A stretch of 64,000 nucleotides of DNA from Saccharomycopsis fibuligera x Saccharomycopsis cf. fibuligera (Eukaryota; Ascomycota; Saccharomycetes; Ascoideales; Saccharomycopsidaceae): assembly GCA_001936135.1 (NCBI GenBank), contig CP012815.1, forward strand, positions 496,001-560,000, read 5' to 3'. A model generated the notes under the pieces. That model saw only the letters and a list, made by a program, of their open reading frames with translations. It was not told the DNA's origin and did no database searches. Numbering within the stretch: the first letter of the stretch is position 1; the number at the start of each line of letters is the position of its first letter. The position numbers and the translations under genes were made by a program. Below are positions 9,700 to 19,226 of the stretch, one piece after another.

Positions 9700-10232
9700 C
9701 ATATTGACACTCAATTCTGGTGGAGAGATGTTCTCGATACAATTGACGGAGGCGAAGGCAAAGGGCAATCTATACTGGCACAGAACCCAGAACAGTGCTT
9801 CACGTTGACAGCCACAGAAGCAAACATAATAGCTCTGTGGAAACAAGTAGTGCACAAGTGCGCGAGAAGAAAGATAAACTACTATTCTCAAACCAGTTGG
9901 CACGTCTCAAGCAAGTCACAAATAAACAGTGTCTGACATTTTGGCAAATGCTAAACAAACAAAAGTTCAAACACCCTGGCTGTTTCGAGAATATACACAC
10001 ATTCCACCTCGGAGTCGAGAAGTTCAAATTCCAAGGTGAGGAATGTAAGTGGTGCTCCGAGGATTTATCACGTAAAAAGCACAAACAACACCACAGTAAT
10101 GAATTGATAGCACATCATTGTTATCTTAGTGCGTGGAAGATGGTATTAAAGTGAGATCCTTTCTCTTTTATCTGTCGACAACAAAACAATGACACTCAAA
10201 AACCCAACATATTTGAAAAAAAAAAAAAAAAA
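9700..10232 (+). mobile_element. Second truncated LINE copy, internally deleted
   Basis: This plus-strand sequence matches the 3' part of the LINE remnant at 6802-7730, beginning CATATTGACACTCAATTCTG and ending with the shared ATCTGTCGACA block and a poly(A) tail (10216-10232). Relative to the larger copy it lacks about 139 bp after 9850; the break falls at a 5-bp GTAGT repeat present at both edges in the fuller copy. It also lacks about 230 bp near 10090, which removes part of the zinc-knuckle region. It lies in opposite orientation to the first copy. Confidence 0.85.
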
Positions 10233-11057
10233 TAAACTTTGGTAGCTAGTGTGTCACTTGTTGACTACAGCATCGAAATCAAAATCGGGTCTTCGCATTT
10301 CGCCCTCTTAAACAATATTCTAATCCAGCATGGTGTAGTTGAGTATAAAGCTAAAGCTAATTGAGCCTTTCATGTATTGTATGGCTAAAAGTTTTGTTTA
10401 AAAGTACCGCACGCTGTCAACGTCAGTAGCACCACCCTCAAAGCTCCGACCTCTCAGCCCACTTTCTATTAAAAACAAGTTGCGTATTAGGCTCCCCAAA
10501 AGTGCCAAGCAGCAAATTGCTAACGCTTTAACTATGACGATTCCGGCGTATTTGCACTAACTCTGATATTTTAGTGTATTTACTAAACGTACGAGCTAGA
10601 AGCCCGGGTTCCCAAATATTTCCAGGAACAAGAACAAAAAAGTTCAAAAGTTTTCATGGATTTCCGCATAGCAGAAAGATGTCAAAAAGGGAACAAAAGC
10701 GGACATTTTGGCGATCAGCAGTAACAAAGAGGTCGAAATTGAAGAAATTAAGTTCTCGAAGTGGATGAAAGGATAGCGTTTGAAACTCATAGTGGAGGGG
10801 TAGCTTATGGATTGATAAACTACGGATTAACGGCTTTGGCAAAGAGGCGAGTTTTCAAGTATATATATAAAGGCGCAAAGGTTTAGCCCACTGTTCAAAC
10901 GACCACGAACCATGAATGCATGCATGCATGCATGCATGCATTCACCGGGTCTTATTTTTCAAAATTTTAGATTTTCAAAAATTTCAGGAACTCCGATTTT
11001 TGTTTTTGATACTCTTTTAGAGTAGTGTGTTCAGATCAACAGCCTCATATAGCCTTG
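10233..11057. other. Upstream region of the GNAT-like gene
   Basis: No gene is supported in this stretch. It contains an ATGC tandem repeat (10916-10941) about 120 bp before the proposed start of the next gene. Otherwise I see nothing recognisable. Confidence 0.6.
10916..10941. repeat. ATGC tetranucleotide microsatellite
   Basis: About six perfect ATGC units lie in the presumed promoter of the downstream gene. The tract alternates purine and pyrimidine and is self-complementary, so it can form a cruciform and may vary in length. Confidence 0.95.
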
Positions 11058-11996
11058 ATGACAGAAGAACTACAATTTTGCCAGTCAGGTCGTAAAGACG
11101 CCATCCCTGGAACAAAAATAACAGCAACAAATGCCACTAATGACGACAATCATTTAGTGTTACTAAAGATTCCTAGTAGACTTTTACAATCTCAAAAATC
11201 AGCATCTATTGCCGATGGTGCCGGTGCCAACAATGCAAAAACAAAAAACGTTAACAATGTGGAGATAGCGCAACACAACAAGAGCCTTGTTTTACTTACT
11301 GAAATAATCAATCGAGGATACGATATGCCAAGATTCAAATACAAAGTAGTTAACAATCCAAGGATAACAACACCAGAGACAATTAGTGAAGATTTTGGTT
11401 TCACTGAAGCTGAACCAGGATCGTTTCTTTATGTGTTTATTGATATTAAGTGCATTGCCAACAGTATTCCTAAGATTGCAGACAACTTTACTGTGGTCAG
11501 TGAATCTGAAGTAGTAGTGGGCGCTGGGACTGGTGATAAACACAAGGTTAAGGTGTTGGAAATTGATGGGTTGTTGGCATATAGTGAAGAGTTGCATCAA
11601 GCAACAATCGGCACTATTGCCATCAAACCATACGAATACTATACTATCGAAAACAACAACAACAACGAAAACAACAAAACTTCTGAAGAAGACAGCAGCA
11701 AGCACTGCTCAATGGAGATTACTTCATTCACTTCATTTCGCAAAAACACCGGCACTGTGCTACTTAATTTGTTAATCAAAGACATCAACGCCACGGTGCT
11801 GTCGCGTAGCTCAATAATCGTTAATAAACTTATTGCGATTGTTATTGTGGAGCATGAACTCGTTGGATACTATGAAAAGAAGCTCGGTTTCGTGGAAACG
11901 GATAGATGGGAGGTGTCGTTGAGTAAGACGAAAAATAAGAAGGGGATTGAGGCGTTGAAGGATTTCCATTTGGCTTATATGTACAGAGAGATTTAG
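11058..11996 (+). CDS. GNAT-like acetyltransferase family protein, uncharacterised
   Basis: This is a 312-residue protein of uncertain function. The C-terminal third has the layout of a GNAT fold: a hydrophobic strand and helix region, then ELVGYYEKKLGFVETDRWEV, which matches the last strand-helix-strand of GNAT enzymes, where the chain reads a-x-x-x-Y-x-K-x-G-F. An Asn-rich insert (around residues 205-225) and a low-complexity N-terminal segment split the domain. The classical acetyl-CoA loop Q/R-x-x-G-x-G/A is not obvious, so catalysis is doubtful. The start is the first ATG; an in-frame GTG lies 33 bp upstream but is not a likely yeast start. The gene is convergent with EFM5. The family call is a fold-level inference. 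Confidence 0.6.
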   Translation: MTEELQFCQSGRKDAIPGTKITATNATNDDNHLVLLKIPSRLLQSQKSASIADGAGANNAKTKNVNNVEIAQHNKSLVLLTEIINRGYDMPRFKYKVVNNPRITTPETISEDFGFTEAEPGSFLYVFIDIKCIANSIPKIADNFTVVSESEVVVGAGTGDKHKVKVLEIDGLLAYSEELHQATIGTIAIKPYEYYTIENNNNNENNKTSEEDSSKHCSMEITSFTSFRKNTGTVLLNLLIKDINATVLSRSSIIVNKLIAIVIVEHELVGYYEKKLGFVETDRWEVSLSKTKNKKGIEALKDFHLAYMYREI

Positions 11997-12358
11997 TAAA
12001 AATATCTAAATTTACTGAGAACGAAAAAAAAAAAAAAATAGACGGAAAAAAAGCAAAGGATACGAAAGGGTTATTAGATGTGGATGTTGGGAGGGAGATA
12101 TTAGAACAGCTGGGTTGAAGAACTAGGGTGTTTAGAGTGGATAGATTATATATTAGGGCATGGGAAGTTCACGATAGCTTCTAAAATAAATGATTATGAT
12201 GATAGCGATGATGGACCACGAGTTAAAAGTACAAAATTTGGGTAGTAAAGTTATAAGTTGAAAAAAGTTATGGTTTTTCTTTGAAAAAAAAACTTTAAAG
12301 ATCAACAGAAACCTTTGCACAAAGTAGGGAACTATAGACAAAAATGAGCGTTCCGTTC
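11997..12358. other. Convergent intergenic region (GNAT-like gene / EFM5)
   Basis: This AT-rich stretch separates the 3' ends of two convergent genes. It has short A runs and no supported gene or RNA. It presumably holds both 3' UTRs. Confidence 0.6.
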
Positions 12359-13206
12359 TCAGTTAATAAATTTCCACCGTTTGCCTTCATAAGTAGCATA
12401 ACATCTAAACTCATTACTAAGACCTCTTTCATGAGCCGGATAAAAATCAGTAATTTTTGTATCTGGGTAAACCTTACTGATCAAGGTGCTCATTCTTTCC
12501 CCAGTGCAGCTCATCAAACGGTACTGCAAAGTACCACTTTCACTTTTCACTTTAGGTCTTTCTTGTTGGTTGATAAGCAAAGATCTTGCAGTCAAGGCAG
12601 ATTTCGTCTGGCAGTCATCATTTAAAAATGGCGGATCAATCAAAGCACGATGACATTTGCCACGCAAGTGACTTGGAAACTCCAATGGGTTGTTGAAATC
12701 ATAGAACACGTAATGTTCATCCCCAGCTAAGAGTCTGAATCGCTTGTCGTACTCAAACAAGTAAATGTGCTTTGTAGGTACTTCAGATGGGTCTAATTTG
12801 GTGATGGCAGAGTAAACTGAAGGTGCGCTAATGATGCAAATGACAGTATCTTTGTCAGCGCCATCAAGAAGCTCAAGAGCTAAAGTGTTGGCAGTATGAG
12901 CATTATACCAGAATTGGGATAACTGCCAATCTTCTTTGAATAATTCAATATCTTTTGCTCTTGCGTCATCGTAGTCTTTTTGGGCTTGTTCATCAAGCTT
13001 GCGGAACTGTTCGAGACGTTGTTGTTCTTCTGTTTGAAACTCTTGGAGGGCCGCGAGGGTGTCTGGTGGGAGAATTCTAAAATAACGATTTACAATTAGT
13101 ATTGGTTTTTAGATGGATATAAAGAAAGAGAGGATAGAAAATTTATAAAAAGCACAACATTTAAAGGAGAACACCGCACCTACAGTTCATCTTCAGTATC
13201 GGACAT
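12359..13206 (-). CDS. EFM5: eEF1A lysine methyltransferase Efm5, with one intron
   Basis: The coding sequence is the join of 13206-13184 and 13076-12359, giving 246 residues. The product methylates lysine on elongation factor eEF1A (Lys79 in S. cerevisiae) in the cytosol. The signature is the N6-adenine-methyltransferase-like motif ALIDPPFLNDDC, followed by LTARSLL, as in Efm5/N6AMT2 proteins. Exon 1 is only 23 nt and encodes MSDTEDEL. The intron (13183-13077, 107 nt) starts GTAGGT, has a TACTAAT branch site about 25 bp before its end, and finishes TTTTAG. Splicing restores a continuous frame through LPPDTLAALQEFQTEEQQRL, a conserved acidic/helical N-terminus. Without splicing the reading frame stops at codon 9. 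It diverges from RUD3. Confidence 0.92.
13077..13183 (-). other. EFM5: Spliceosomal intron of EFM5
   Basis: The intron is 107 nt. Its 5' splice site GTAGGT departs from the usual yeast GTATGT at position 4. The branch site is TACTAAT and the 3' splice site TTTTAG. The join keeps the frame and is needed to give the protein an ATG. Confidence 0.85.
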
Positions 13207-13540
13207 GGTCGTTCGTTGTTGGAGGCAGAGAGGTGGGGGTAGGGGGCAAGATCCGGGCTGGGCTTGGGTATGTTTGTGAGTAAGTTATGTATATATATAG
13301 TCCAGTGTCTCATGTTGAGAAAAAGTGTGTTTTGTCGTCGACATGAAAAAAAAAAGAAAGAAAAAAAAACCTGAAAAAAATAAGAAAGTGAGGTTACCCG
13401 TCGCATCTCGCGGCTGTTAATTACGGTTTGCACTCAAGTCGAGCTGAGCGAGTGAAGACAGGATACGTAGAGGGTTCCAGCGATGGATAAGCGACTAACA
13501 GTTCATCAAGCGATAGTAGCACTCATTGATATAGCTGACT
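13207..13540. promoter_or_regulatory. Divergent promoter region of EFM5 and RUD3
   Basis: About 334 bp separate the two start codons. The stretch contains a TATATATA tract (about 13290) and an A-rich tract (about 13345-13385). No specific factor site is clear. Confidence 0.5.
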
Positions 13541-14965
13541 ATGGGCAAAGGCAAAAAGAAGGGAAGTAGCGCCAACAGCAACAGCATTAGCAATACCACC
13601 AGCAGTACCGCGAACAGTAATGATAGTGATATAAGCGCTGGCACCGCCATCGCCAACGATGAGTCCACGAGTGCAAGTCCAGAGACTCAGCAGAATGAAA
13701 CGCAGCAGAGTGAGGTGGTGTCTGTTGGTGAAAAAGTCAAGAAGATAGATCTCGACGAGAATGCCGAGGCAAACGGCAGAAAGAAGGAAGTTTCTGACGA
13801 GAATACCACACCAAATGGTGGAGCATCAAATACAAACAATAATATAGATACAGATACAGATACTGATACAGATAACAATACAAAAACCAGCACAGACACA
13901 CACAACAACGATCAGCTGGTTATAGCTTTGCAACAGAAACAGATCCAAGAACTTCGACTTCAACTTGAAGAAAGCCAGGCAGAAACAGCCAAGCAGCAGA
14001 ACAACTACAACAACTTGCTTAGCCGATTGCTGTCAATGAAGTCAGTTTTTCACAAGATGAAGGAAGCGCAGAGCGAGCTAAGTGTTACTCAAGAGAAACT
14101 TGCAGCGCTAGAGCAAGAAAACAGTTTGACGAGCCAAAAGTATGAGGAATCGTTAAAGAATAGCACGCTATTGAACGAAGAAGTGCGTAGCTTGTCCGAG
14201 AATAATCGCCAGCTCAACGATCAGTTGTACGCGGTGCTGAGCGAGCTCGAAAATAGAGAAAGCAGTGCTAAGCGCAGAGTATCGGTGTTGGAAAATAAAA
14301 TCGACTACAAGGAAAAAGAAATTAGCAGTTTGAAAGAACAAAATGAAGAATATTTGGTGTTGATCAGTGAGTACAAGTCTAGTAAAAACTCATTATTGAA
14401 TGAAATTAATAATTTGAAAAACTTGGTGGATGACAAATCCTCGACTATAAGCGAACTTGAAACAGAAATTGCCAGTGCTAAACTGAGCCATAGCCGAGAA
14501 CAACAGCAGCAACAGCAAGAAATTAATAAGTTGCAGCAAACACAACAAACGTTGATTAAACAGCTTGAAAATAGCGAGAAGAAAGTTGACTTGTTACAAA
14601 AAGACTTTCACGCTAAAGACCAGCAAATTCTTCAGCTTGAACAAGAGAAACAACAGCTCAGCAAACAGGCCGGCGAAGTGAAGGAGAAACAGCTTATTAT
14701 TGGCAAGCTCCGACACGAAGCAATTATATTGAATGAGCACTTGACAAAAGCATTGCAAATCATTAAGCAAAACAGCGAAAGCAGCACAGTGGATAAAGAG
14801 CTCATCAGCAACTTGATGCTTAAGTTTGTGGCCTTGCCGCGTGGAGACTCCAAGAAGTTTGAAGTGCTCAGCTTGATAAGCTCGTACTTGTCATGGAATG
14901 ACGAACAGAAAGTGCAGGCAGGGCTTCTCTATGAGGGCGGTGGCAGCACCAGTGGGAAAGCGTGA
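13541..14965 (+). CDS. RUD3: Golgin Rud3 (GRAB-domain coiled-coil protein)
   Basis: This 474-residue protein fits Rud3/GMAP-210 golgins, which sit on the cis-Golgi and tether vesicles. It opens with a Lys-rich MGKGKKKG start and about 120 residues of Ser/Asn/Thr-rich disordered sequence, including an Asp-Thr repeat. A long coiled coil spans roughly residues 125-405. The end, from VDKELISNLMLKFVALPRGD to the stop, is the GRAB domain that binds Arf1-GTP. The length matches the S. cerevisiae protein (484 residues). In the conserved LLSRLLSMKS segment, the second Leu of RLL is a CTG codon at a place where, from memory, other fungal Rud3 proteins carry Ser, which bears on the genetic code. Confidence 0.9.
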   Translation: MGKGKKKGSSANSNSISNTTSSTANSNDSDISAGTAIANDESTSASPETQQNETQQSEVVSVGEKVKKIDLDENAEANGRKKEVSDENTTPNGGASNTNNNIDTDTDTDTDNNTKTSTDTHNNDQLVIALQQKQIQELRLQLEESQAETAKQQNNYNNLLSRLLSMKSVFHKMKEAQSELSVTQEKLAALEQENSLTSQKYEESLKNSTLLNEEVRSLSENNRQLNDQLYAVLSELENRESSAKRRVSVLENKIDYKEKEISSLKEQNEEYLVLISEYKSSKNSLLNEINNLKNLVDDKSSTISELETEIASAKLSHSREQQQQQQEINKLQQTQQTLIKQLENSEKKVDLLQKDFHAKDQQILQLEQEKQQLSKQAGEVKEKQLIIGKLRHEAIILNEHLTKALQIIKQNSESSTVDKELISNLMLKFVALPRGDSKKFEVLSLISSYLSWNDEQKVQAGLLYEGGGSTSGKA

Positions 14966-15590
14966 GCATTAGCGTTGATAATGTATGTTCATTGTATTTT
15001 GTATTTGTATTTGTCTTCTGAGATTGTTGTTGTAGTAGTTTATCGTATTCATGTGTCGAGGGTGTGATGGCCCCCAGTTTCCCGATGTGGTCAAAATCCG
15101 AACCCGTCACTTTGAAGCGAATTCGCCCTAAATCTGAATTTGAGGTCTGAGTGACAGACAGTAGCGAAGCCAGTGGTGATGGTAAAGCGAGCGATGTATG
15201 TAAGTATCGTAAGAACGCAGTGCTGCTGATTGACGAACCAGCTCCCCGTCGCTTACCTACTCATCTGATTGATTCCAGGGAGCAGTCTCCCCCGGGCTGG
15301 GCAAGAGAGTGTCGACCGTTATGGCCGCCCGGATGCGACGGAGACAACAGGCGATTGGCCATCGATCGAGCCAAGTGAAGTAAAGCGAAATCCCAGGCGC
15401 AGCAGACAACCACCCAGCCAAGCATCTAAATGCCACTATTCTCTTTTTCTACTTCTTTTTCTACTTCTACTTCTCCTTCTTCCTTTTATTACTTCTCGTC
15501 CTCCCGAGACTCTCTTCTATCTTCCATCTAGCATTCAACACCACCCACACTTTCCCTTCTACATTCCTGCTCATCCCTCCTCCCTATGCA
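14966..15590. other. Upstream region and leader of the multi-RRM gene
   Basis: No gene is supported. A long pyrimidine-rich stretch (about 15435-15590) leads into the start codon. A 10-codon uORF begins at 15586. Overlapping open frames at 15151-15378 and 15269-15733 show no protein-like conservation. Confidence 0.6.
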
Positions 15591-15615
15591 ATGCCCTCAA
15601 CCGCTGCCATCATAA
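15586..15615 (+). promoter_or_regulatory. Upstream ORF overlapping the multi-RRM start codon
   Basis: An ATG five bases before the main ATG opens a different frame (MQCPQPLPS then TAA) that runs past the main start. Ribosomes using it could not simply reinitiate at the main ATG, so it should lower expression unless leaky scanning occurs. Confidence 0.6.
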
Positions 15616-18600
15616 ACGCTTTTCCCGGAACGGCCGCTACACCAAAGGCCGGCGCCGAAACTGCTTCTTCTTCCATACCAGTGCCAGCACCAGTGCCAGT
15701 GCCAAAGTTAAGCGAAAACAATCTTACCAGTAATAGCGATAATAGCATAAATAATGCGTCACTGTTTCCTAAAAACAACTCCATTACTGACATATACCAT
15801 CGCAACACCACCGTGCTACTTACCGTTGAGTCTCTGCTGAGGGACAATGGCAACAATGCCCGCTTGCAGCGCCAGATATCCGCGATCATTGCAAACTTTG
15901 GTTCCGCAGATTGGCAAAGTGGTGGAAACAGTGGTACTCCTAAGGCTGTTCCCGACTCTACTGGTATAGCAAACGGAGGTGAAAGCAATGGCAATGGCAA
16001 TGGCAATGGGGCTGCTGCTGCTGAGATAGAGACAAACAATGGTCCTGGCGATTTTAGTAGTACGGGCAGTTACAATCATCACCCTTGTGTCGTTGCCAGA
16101 ATAAAGTTTGGCATTCAGGAAGAAGCAGAAATAGCCGAACAGCAGATCCAGAAATTTCTCAAGACAAACGCTACTGCGAAACTAGATGCACCAAAACAAA
16201 ACTCCCAAGAACTAACAAAAGAAAAACAAGAAGAGCAAAATCAAGAAAGAAAAGACATTGATTTACAATCCGTACGAGTAAGACTCGATTACAATTCGAT
16301 TTCTCACCCGGGAAACATCTACATCCGTGGCCTCGATACAGATATTTCCCAGCAGGAAGTGTACTCCCTATTTGAACCATACGGCAACATCCTCTCCTGT
16401 AAAATTATCCGTGACGAATACGGGCAAAGTAAAGGTTACGGGTTTATAAATTTTGCCAACGGAAGATCTGCCAAAAATGCAATTGCCGCCTTAAATGACA
16501 AAGAATACAAGCCGGGTTTCAAACTATATTTGAATCATCACATTTCCAAAAAAGAGCGTGTTAATCGATTAAAACTTGAGAAAATTAATTTCAAAAACTT
16601 GTATATAAAAAATTTACCACCATTGGGATCTCGGGAAAAAATATTGGAACTTTTTGGCAAGTATGGACCTATTGAATCGTATTTTTTGCCCAAGAATGGA
16701 GAACATGAAAATGACGAAGACGAGCACTTTGATGATGAGACAAAACACGAAAAGGTTGAGACAAAGACAATAATCACTCAAGATAATAATAATAACGATG
16801 AAGACGACAATGATGATACTGATGATAATAATGATATCCAGGATGTCAAGCCTCTTAAAGGGTATGGATTCATTAAATATACCGACCATGACGATACCAT
16901 CAAAGCAATGGAAGAGCTCAACGGCTACGAACTTGACGGCTATGTAATTTCAATTTCTCGAGCCCAACGCAGAGAAGAAAGGAACATGTACGACAGTAAT
17001 AACAACAATGGCCGCAATGGACATCATTTTGGTAACCACGGTCATTATCATCACAATCATGGTCATGGTCATGGTAGCCACCGTCATCGTCATAATCACA
17101 ACCACGGCCATCGCAGCAATCACCACTCATTTAATGATAATCACTTAACTAATCCTGCATTTTTCATTCCGCCCCCATTCGGTACTACTGACACTGGCTT
17201 TGAGCACGCTTCTAATAATTTCCCATTTTTCGGGCTTCCAATGCCACCAGCTGGTGGTCTATCACCACCACCGGGCACATTAGAACATGGCACAGGTGCT
17301 CTACCTGTGCCACCACCACCACCGGGAGCAATTGCTAATAATGGATTCCCATTTGTCCCTGGTGCAGCAGCAGGAGCAGCAGCGCCGTTTTTCTCGAGTC
17401 CAGCATCAACATCATCATCGCCATCAAAAGGAAAGTTTAAACCAGGGTTATTTGCTAATCCTGGTGCACTGGGGCCGAGCTCAGTGCCAGCGGTGCCAGC
17501 AGTGCCACCACCGTCTTTTGCTGCAGGAGCTGCAACCACTAATGGACAACAGTTCAGTAATGGGCGCCATTATAGTTATAGCCATAATCCTTACCAGACT
17601 CAAAATCACAAAATTTTTAACAGCAACGGCAATGTCTATCAGTCTCAAGGGTCTGCATCATCATTAAGTCATAAATACCTTCCATTCATCAGTTACTACA
17701 ATCAGTTTGATAATCAGAATCATTTCAATAAGTACGGTACCAAACATGGCCACAATCACAATCATGACCACGGCCCACAGTATCAAGACACTAACCTCTA
17801 CATCAACAATCTCGCATACGTAATAACCGACTCTGAGTTAACCTCATTATTCAAACCTTTTGGGACCATTATCTCGGCAAAAGTCATGACGGAGCAAGAA
17901 TCGGGTCACTCGAGAGGTTTTGGGTTTGTTTGCTATGCTAATGTCACAGAAGCTTCTAATGCATTAGTTGAAATGAATGAGAAAGTAGTAGAAGGAAAAA
18001 AGATTCAGATTTCTTTTGCTCAAAGGAGAGATAGAGATCGGGAAAGAAATGGTGGTAAGAGGGGAGGAGACAGATTAGAATCGTATTCTTTTGGCGGCGA
18101 TCAGCAGCACCATGGTCAGGATCAGATTAAAGATGATGATAATGAGGATGTGAATTCTGACAAGAATGAAGAAAATGAAAAAAATGAAAAAAATGAAGAA
18201 AATGAAGAAAATGAAGAAAACTATGACAAAAACGAACATTATGATCATCAACATGGCTCAAATAGTGCTGAAAATACCCCAACATCAACTTCCCAATCTC
18301 TGCTGCTGTCGCTGCTAATGAATAATAATGACACTAATCACAGCAGCAACAACAGCAACAACAACAGCAACAACAACAGCAGCAACAACAGCAAAAATCA
18401 CAGCAATAAAAGTAATAAGCATCTGTTCAACAGCGTCGATACTTCTCCATCCGCAGCACCATCGTACCACCACCACAGCAATAACTTCAACAACTTTACC
18501 AACTTGTCCAACGGTATCACTAACCCCGCATTCTACTCAAATTACTTCCATTATTATGCGCAACAGCAGCAGTACCAAAACCAGCCAAACATACACACAG

Positions 18601-19226
18601 GTACAAATGCTAGTGCTGCCCAAGCAATGCATGCAATCCAAGCACAAGCGCAAGCACAAGCACAAGCACAAGCACAAGCTGCAGCCGCAGCAGCAGCCGC
18701 AGCAGCAGCTAACATGAATATGAACATGAATATGAGTATGAACATGGGCATGGCTATGGGAATGAATGGCATGAATGGCGTAAATCAACCGTGGTTTGGC
18801 AGTGCTAATGCTAGTGCTAGTGCGAATGGTAATCAGAAACCACGAAGTTGGAGTGCATTTCCAACACAACAGCAAAACCCATATTATTTCTTCAATAGTA
18901 TCGGTAACAAAAATGGTAGCTTTGATGGTAATTTTGGATATGCTGGATACAATGGGTACGGTGGATATAATGATGCTGCTATTCGTAGTTTTGGTAAGCA
19001 GCAGCAAAGACAACAGCAATATTGGAAAGATGGAGAATACGATGGTGGTAATGTTGCTGTAGAGGATGATGAAGATGATGATGAAGATGATGACAATTAC
19101 GGAAATGGTGATGAAGACGAAGAAGAAGACGAAGACGAAGAAGAAGACGAGGAAGTTGTTGTAGTTGACGCTGTTGGCGAGGATGATGATTGCAGTAAAA
19201 AGCAAGAAGACGGTCAAAAGAAATAA
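15591..19226 (+). CDS. Three-RRM RNA-binding protein with extended low-complexity tail (Pes4/Pab1-like)
   Basis: This 1211-residue protein has three RNA-recognition motifs. RRM1 is at about residues 241-318 (RNP2 IYIRGL, RNP1 KGYGFINF). RRM2 is at about 336-462 (LYIKNL and KGYGFIKY), split by an acidic Asp/Asn-rich insert of some 55 residues. RRM3 is at about 735-810 (LYINNL and RGFGFVCY). The tandem RRMs and the SRAQRR/SFAQRR endings resemble poly(A)-binding relatives such as Pes4/Mip6. That placement is an inference. Between and after the RRMs lie His-Asn-Gly, Pro-Ala, Asn/Gln, Gln-Ala, Met-Asn and Asp/Glu-rich segments typical of granule-forming proteins. An out-of-frame uORF overlaps the start. 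Role: probably binding and regulating mRNA in the cytoplasm. Confidence 0.85.
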   Translation: MPSTAAIINAFPGTAATPKAGAETASSSIPVPAPVPVPKLSENNLTSNSDNSINNASLFPKNNSITDIYHRNTTVLLTVESLLRDNGNNARLQRQISAIIANFGSADWQSGGNSGTPKAVPDSTGIANGGESNGNGNGNGAAAAEIETNNGPGDFSSTGSYNHHPCVVARIKFGIQEEAEIAEQQIQKFLKTNATAKLDAPKQNSQELTKEKQEEQNQERKDIDLQSVRVRLDYNSISHPGNIYIRGLDTDISQQEVYSLFEPYGNILSCKIIRDEYGQSKGYGFINFANGRSAKNAIAALNDKEYKPGFKLYLNHHISKKERVNRLKLEKINFKNLYIKNLPPLGSREKILELFGKYGPIESYFLPKNGEHENDEDEHFDDETKHEKVETKTIITQDNNNNDEDDNDDTDDNNDIQDVKPLKGYGFIKYTDHDDTIKAMEELNGYELDGYVISISRAQRREERNMYDSNNNNGRNGHHFGNHGHYHHNHGHGHGSHRHRHNHNHGHRSNHHSFNDNHLTNPAFFIPPPFGTTDTGFEHASNNFPFFGLPMPPAGGLSPPPGTLEHGTGALPVPPPPPGAIANNGFPFVPGAAAGAAAPFFSSPASTSSSPSKGKFKPGLFANPGALGPSSVPAVPAVPPPSFAAGAATTNGQQFSNGRHYSYSHNPYQTQNHKIFNSNGNVYQSQGSASSLSHKYLPFISYYNQFDNQNHFNKYGTKHGHNHNHDHGPQYQDTNLYINNLAYVITDSELTSLFKPFGTIISAKVMTEQESGHSRGFGFVCYANVTEASNALVEMNEKVVEGKKIQISFAQRRDRDRERNGGKRGGDRLESYSFGGDQQHHGQDQIKDDDNEDVNSDKNEENEKNEKNEENEENEENYDKNEHYDHQHGSNSAENTPTSTSQSLLLSLLMNNNDTNHSSNNSNNNSNNNSSNNSKNHSNKSNKHLFNSVDTSPSAAPSYHHHSNNFNNFTNLSNGITNPAFYSNYFHYYAQQQQYQNQPNIHTGTNASAAQAMHAIQAQAQAQAQAQAQAAAAAAAAAAANMNMNMNMSMNMGMAMGMNGMNGVNQPWFGSANASASANGNQKPRSWSAFPTQQQNPYYFFNSIGNKNGSFDGNFGYAGYNGYGGYNDAAIRSFGKQQQRQQQYWKDGEYDGGNVAVEDDEDDDEDDDNYGNGDEDEEEDEDEEEDEEVVVVDAVGEDDDCSKKQEDGQKK

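Noticed and set aside
11025-11057. GTG start for the GNAT-like protein
   Set aside because: GTG is not a normal yeast start; the ATG at 11058 is in frame and fits better.
15151-15733. Overlapping open frames before the multi-RRM gene
   Set aside because: Low-complexity, poorly placed and running into the real gene in another frame.
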